Shown here: positions 6,061 to 8,930 of the stretch, piece after piece | Numbering within the stretch: position 1 is the first letter of the stretch | Layout: each line of letters begins with the position of its first letter | Source of the DNA: Anaerolineae bacterium | Lineage (GTDB): Bacteria > Chloroflexota > Anaerolineae > JADYZS01 | Direction of reading: 5' to 3' | DNA: 8,930 nt | NCBI GenBank assembly: GCA_020853075.1 | Contig: JADYZS010000380.1 | Location: forward strand, 1-8,930 | Position numbers and translations under genes: made by a program | Notes under the pieces: model-generated | What the model saw: only the letters and a program-made list of their open reading frames with translations | The model's database searches: none | What the model was told of the DNA's origin: nothing

Positions 6061-8247
6061 TTAATCTGGTTTGGTTGAGTTAGCAATGTTCGCTCTTTCC
6101 CGGAGGGCCACGTACACCCGCTCCGGCGTCAACGGCAGTTCGTGAAACCAGATGCCCGTGGCGTCGTGCACCGCGGCGACGATGGCGGGGGCCAGGGGAA
6201 GGAACGGCATCTCGGCCATGCCGCGCGCGCCATAAGGGCCGATGGGGTCGGGATACTCCGCGATCACCGGACGCACCCGCTCCGCCACGTCCAGCACCGT
6301 CGGGATCAGGTAGTTGCTGAGATACGGCGTCAGCACCTTGCCATCTTTCGTGATGAAGTTCTCCAGGAGCGCCCACCCCTGCGCCTGAGCGATGGCTCCC
6401 TCTATCTGCCCCTCCACCTGCTGCGGGTTCACCGCCTGGCCCACGTCATTGACGGAGACGACGTCCAGCACGCGAATTTGTCCTGTCTCCGTATCCACTT
6501 CCACCGTGACCGCCTGCGCCACGTAGCCGTAGGCGAAGTTCGGCTCGCTCTTGCCGGTGAGGGGATCATAGGGCGTCGTCTTGGGCGGGCGATACAGGAA
6601 GGTGGCGATGGCGGGCCGTTCTTCGTCCTTCCATTTCTTCAATGCCAACTCCGCCGCGCCTTTGATGGCATTGCCCGCCATGAAGGTCAGGCGGGAGGCC
6701 GACGCGCTCCCGGAGTCGCCGGTCTGCGCCGTGTCAGAGACGATGAGGCGCACCCGCGCCACCGGCACGCCGGTCGCCTCGGCGGCCATCTGCGCCATCG
6801 CCGTATGCGCGCCCTGCCCGACCTCCGCGCCCGCGTGGCGCACCACGAGTTCCTCTATCCGGGCCGCGCCGTGCAGTTCCACCGTGGCATAGCACTTCTC
6901 TGGCGCGCCGAAACTGAAGCCGACGTTCTTGTAGCCCGCGGCGAACCCCTTGCCGCGCAGCACCGTCGGGGAAGGCGACGCTTTGATGGACTCGCCCCAA
7001 CGGGCTTCCTGCGCACAGCGGGCGATGACCTGGGGCAGGCTGACGCCCGGCGGGAGCGGCGTCTGCACCGAGAGGAGCGAGCCTTCCCGCAGGCAGTTCT
7101 TCAGGCGGATTTCCACCGGATCCATCCCCAAGGCTGCGGCCAGTTTGTTGACCTGCGTCTCCGCGCCGAAGAGCCCTTGCGGCGCGCCGAAGCCCCGGAA
7201 CGCGCCCGCCGGGATATTGTTGGTATAGACGCCGTAGGTATCCACGTGGATGTTGGGGATCTCGTAGGGGCCGGTGCACATCAGGTTGGTATTGCCCATG
7301 ACCTTCGTGGAGGTGTAGGCGTAGGCCCCCGCGTCGCCGATGCACTCCACCTGGGCGGCGACGATCTGGCCGTCGCGCCTTGCCCCCCATTTGTGCTTGA
7401 AGTACATCTGGTGACGCTTGTGGTGGCCCAGGATGGACTCCTCGCGGCTCCAGACGATCTTGACCGGGCGGTTGAGTTTCCAGGCGGCCAGCGCCAGGAC
7501 GATCTGCACCGACATATCCTCGCGCCCGCCGAACGCGCCGCCGATGGCCGGATAGACGACGCGCACCTTCTCCTCGGGGAGAGCCAGCGCGTGAGCGATC
7601 TGCGCCTGGTCTTCATGCGTCCACTGGCCGGCGACCTGGACGGTGACGCGCCCTTCCTCGTCTATGTGGGCCAGGCCCGCCTCCGGTTGCAGGTAGGCGT
7701 GCTCCTGCATCGGCGTGTAGTATGCGCTCTCCACGATGACGTCGGCCTGGGCGAAGCCCGCGGCCACGTCGCCCTTGCGGATACGGTAGTAGCAGAGGAT
7801 GTTGCGCGGCTTATCGGGATGGAGTTGCGGCGCGCCCTCCTGCATGGCCGCGCGCGGGTCGCTCACGACCGGCAAGTCCTCATACTCCACCTGGATCAGT
7901 TTCAGTGCATCAGCGGCCTGGCGCTCCGTCTCGGCCACGACGAGAGCGACCTTGTCGCCCACCCAGCGCACGGCGTCGCCCTCCGGGATGAAGACGGGAT
8001 TATCGTAAATAATGAGGCCGAACTCGTTGACCGGCACGTCCTGGGCGGTGAAGATGGCGGCGACGCCCGCGGCCTGGCGCGCCCGCGTCACGTCCAGGCG
8101 GCGGAGGCGCGCGTGGGGCCGCCCGGCGAAGAGGACTTTGGCATGGAGCATCCCCGGCAGGGTGAGGTCGCCGGGGTAGAGGGCCTCGCCAGTGACTTTA
8201 GCGCGCGCGTCCACGCGGGAGATAGAATGGCCGAGGACAGTGGGCAT
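6061..8247 (-). CDS. Molybdopterin-binding subunit of a xanthine dehydrogenase family molybdenum hydroxylase
   Basis: This large subunit binds the molybdenum cofactor and hydroxylates a substrate, typically a purine, aldehyde or N-heterocycle, using water. The N-terminal a/b hammerhead domain (about 18-130, from RVDARAKVTGEALYPGD) precedes the two cofactor-binding domains. Visible motifs are GGAFGGRED (236-244), AFRGFGAPQ (349-357), EVGQGAHT (475-482), and near the C-terminus GARGMAE, whose E679 is the catalytic glutamate position. The 728 residues are close to the family norm. No signal peptide is seen, so it is probably cytoplasmic. The ATG at 8247 has GGAG 8 bases upstream. Electrons must leave through [2Fe-2S] and FAD subunits, neither of which is encoded in the window: its promoter is directly upstream and yqeB directly downstream. 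The yqeB neighbour suggests a selenium-dependent hydroxylase. The substrate is not predictable. Confidence 0.93.
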   Translation of the reverse strand: MPTVLGHSISRVDARAKVTGEALYPGDLTLPGMLHAKVLFAGRPHARLRRLDVTRARQAAGVAAIFTAQDVPVNEFGLIIYDNPVFIPEGDAVRWVGDKVALVVAETERQAADALKLIQVEYEDLPVVSDPRAAMQEGAPQLHPDKPRNILCYYRIRKGDVAAGFAQADVIVESAYYTPMQEHAYLQPEAGLAHIDEEGRVTVQVAGQWTHEDQAQIAHALALPEEKVRVVYPAIGGAFGGREDMSVQIVLALAAWKLNRPVKIVWSREESILGHHKRHQMYFKHKWGARRDGQIVAAQVECIGDAGAYAYTSTKVMGNTNLMCTGPYEIPNIHVDTYGVYTNNIPAGAFRGFGAPQGLFGAETQVNKLAAALGMDPVEIRLKNCLREGSLLSVQTPLPPGVSLPQVIARCAQEARWGESIKASPSPTVLRGKGFAAGYKNVGFSFGAPEKCYATVELHGAARIEELVVRHAGAEVGQGAHTAMAQMAAEATGVPVARVRLIVSDTAQTGDSGSASASRLTFMAGNAIKGAAELALKKWKDEERPAIATFLYRPPKTTPYDPLTGKSEPNFAYGYVAQAVTVEVDTETGQIRVLDVVSVNDVGQAVNPQQVEGQIEGAIAQAQGWALLENFITKDGKVLTPYLSNYLIPTVLDVAERVRPVIAEYPDPIGPYGARGMAEMPFLPLAPAIVAAVHDATGIWFHELPLTPERVYVALRERANIANSTKPD

Positions 8248-8263
8248 GAATTAGTCTCCAGGT

Positions 8264-8399
8264 GTCAGCGGATGCGCCCCTGACGGGGCGCGTAACGGAA
8301 TAGCGGATGGATTTAGCGCGGGTTCATCCGCAAATCTGCTATGCCGCAGGCAATCCGCTGACCCGACATTCAGGATGTCGCTACAGACCAGCACGGTCT
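8264..8399 (-). other. Multi-hairpin, cloverleaf-like element in the hydroxylase gene leader
   Basis: A 10-bp outer stem GTCAGCGGAT (8264-8273) / ATCCGCTGAC (8353-8362) encloses three hairpins. These are GCGCCCC/GGGGCGC (8274-8280/8285-8291, 4-base loop), GCGGATG/CATCCGC (8303-8309/8325-8331), and TGCC/GGCA (8342-8345/8349-8352). Two inner stems abut the outer stem, giving a four-way junction. Two more hairpins follow: CGACAT/ATGTCG (8364-8369/8375-8380) and AGACC/GGTCT (8385-8389/8395-8399). All would lie in the leader of the hydroxylase mRNA. The recurring AGCGGAT words also fit an interspersed repeat. It matches no riboswitch I recognise. Confidence 0.6.
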
Positions 8400-8412
8400 T
8401 TACGGTAATGGC

Positions 8413-8441
8413 TTGACCGGCAATGTGGATTGTGGTACAAT
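8413..8441 (+). promoter_or_regulatory. Predicted rightward promoter within the hydroxylase leader
   Basis: TTGACC (8413-8418), a 17-base spacer and TACAAT (8436-8441) match the sigma70 consensus well on the plus strand, with a start near 8449. A transcript would run towards the DUF433 gene, antisense to the first bases of the hydroxylase mRNA. The -10 overlaps a small palindrome ATTGT-GGT-ACAAT (8429-8441) that could be an operator. No gene begins within 280 bases, so function is uncertain. Confidence 0.4.
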
Positions 8442-8476
8442 TTTGAACAGGCTCCAAGATCACGTTTCCTGAGCAC

Positions 8477-8504
8477 ATTATACGGAGAGAAGCGGGATAG
8501 TCAA
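8477..8504 (-). promoter_or_regulatory. Predicted sigma70-type promoter of the molybdenum hydroxylase operon
   Basis: On the minus strand, -35 TTGACT (8504-8499) and a perfect -10 TATAAT (8482-8477) are separated by 16 bases. Transcription would start near 8470, giving a leader of about 220 nt to the ATG at 8247. Placing the start here makes the large subunit the first gene of its operon. Confidence 0.7.
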
Positions 8505-8657
8505 TAGTTGGAGACCGTTTTAGCCAAAGGTCATAGGCCCGGGGACAATGTCAGTTGGAGCGCACAATCGAGAATAAAAAGCTCGCTCTCCATCAAGTCC
8601 CCCAGGTGTAATGCAGTGAATCTGGACTCAACCGTGGGGTGGCCTGCACTCCACGCA
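8505..8657. other. Intergenic spacer with one hairpin
   Basis: This is the rest of the 481-base gap between the divergent hydroxylase and DUF433 genes. The only clear structure is CGTGGGGTG (8633-8641) / CACTCCACG (8647-8655), a 9-bp stem with one G-T pair, immediately before the -35 of the DUF433 promoter. It has no T-tract and could be an operator or a weak attenuating hairpin. No convincing gene is seen: open readings here lack ribosome sites and recognisable motifs. Confidence 0.45.
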
Positions 8658-8688
8658 TTGGCACATCTCCCCCATTCTGGCGTATAAT
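8658..8688 (+). promoter_or_regulatory. Predicted promoter of the DUF433 gene
   Basis: TTGGCA (8658-8663) and a perfect TATAAT (8683-8688) lie 19 bases apart, slightly longer than ideal. Transcription would start near 8695, giving a leader of about 34 nt to the ATG at 8729. Confidence 0.55.
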
Positions 8689-8728
8689 AGCAGAGCATAC
8701 CAGGCAAGTGAACACCAGGAGCATACCC

Positions 8729-8930
8729 ATGACCGATCAGCAATTACTGAGCCGCATCACGATGGATCCCAAAGTGGTTGTCGGCAAACCCGTCATCAAG
8801 GGAACGCGGTTGACCGTTGAGTACATTCTGAACCTGCTGGCCCATGGCGCGACGGTGCAAGAGGTTCTGACTGAGTACGATGGCCTGACCCAGGAGGATG
8901 TGCAGGCTTGTCTCCTGTTCGCCCGCCACG
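8729..8930 (+). CDS. DUF433 family antitoxin-like protein, 3' end cut by the window edge
   Basis: The 67 visible residues are nearly the whole of a typical DUF433 protein (about 75-80 residues). They show the family pattern: RITMDPKVVVGKPVIKGTRLTV (9-30) followed by a helical part EYILNLLAHGATVQEVLTEYDGLTQEDVQACLLFA. DUF433 proteins are winged-helix/HTH-like and are commonly VapB45-type antitoxins paired with a downstream DUF5615 (PIN/Mut7-C-like) nuclease. They probably bind DNA and repress their own operon. The ATG at 8729 has AGGAG 7 bases upstream and a TATAAT promoter at 8683. It is the only plus-strand gene here. The toxin partner is an expectation from the family; it would lie beyond the edge. 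Confidence 0.87.
   Translation, partial: MTDQQLLSRITMDPKVVVGKPVIKGTRLTVEYILNLLAHGATVQEVLTEYDGLTQEDVQACLLFARH

Noticed and set aside
6142..8283. A 713-codon open frame on the plus strand, antisense to the molybdenum hydroxylase gene
   Set aside because: Long antisense frames are common opposite high-GC genes. Its product is rich in His, Arg and Ala with no recognisable motif, while the minus-strand protein shows clear family motifs throughout.
8251..8478. A 75-codon minus-strand frame just before the hydroxylase gene
   Set aside because: It is made largely of the palindromic hairpins, its ATG overlaps the predicted -10 box and lies upstream of the start of transcription, and it has no ribosome site.

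Overview
The window is a dense, high-GC bacterial chromosomal segment. Seven of its eight genes lie on the minus strand; the eighth, at the right edge, is divergent. The mix of genes, an NLPY-type PrmC and the general protein style fit a Chloroflexota (Anaerolineae-like) or similar environmental bacterium. That is an impression from sequence style, not a proven placement. There are no tRNA, rRNA, CRISPR or insertion-sequence genes.

Reading right to left, in the direction of transcription, there are three minus-strand units. (1) A molybdenum unit at 8504-4558: a TTGACT/TATAAT promoter, a leader of about 220 nt packed with hairpins, a 728-residue molybdopterin-binding subunit of the xanthine dehydrogenase family, a YqeB/EF2563-family maturation protein, and a small zinc-ribbon membrane protein of unknown role. 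YqeB is a genomic marker of selenium-dependent molybdenum hydroxylases, so the enzyme may be of that class. Its usual [2Fe-2S] and FAD subunits are not in the window. (2) A single SDR-family epimerase/reductase gene at 4551-3511 with its own TTGACA/TATAGT promoter. (3) A translation-termination operon at 3484-1: a PRPP-binding phosphoribosyltransferase, prfA (release factor 1), prmC (the methylase that modifies the GGQ glutamine of release factors) and a Cof-type HAD phosphatase running off the left edge. prfA and prmC are 1 nt apart, and prmC and the HAD gene overlap by ATGA.

The right edge (8658-8930) holds a + strand DUF433 antitoxin-like gene with a recognisable promoter and ribosome binding site. 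It is cut by the window end.

The most unusual feature is a palindromic repeat (772-858: two identical 10-bp-stem hairpins inside a 9-bp outer inverted repeat) embedded in frame in the 3' part of prmC. PrmC is about 60 residues longer than its family norm, and the extra proline/arginine/glycine-rich segment sits between the last helix and the last two strands of the methyltransferase fold. A related hairpin lies between the molybdenum hydroxylase gene and yqeB. The second notable structure is the cloverleaf-like element (8264-8399) in the leader of the hydroxylase gene, which may be a repeat or a structured RNA.
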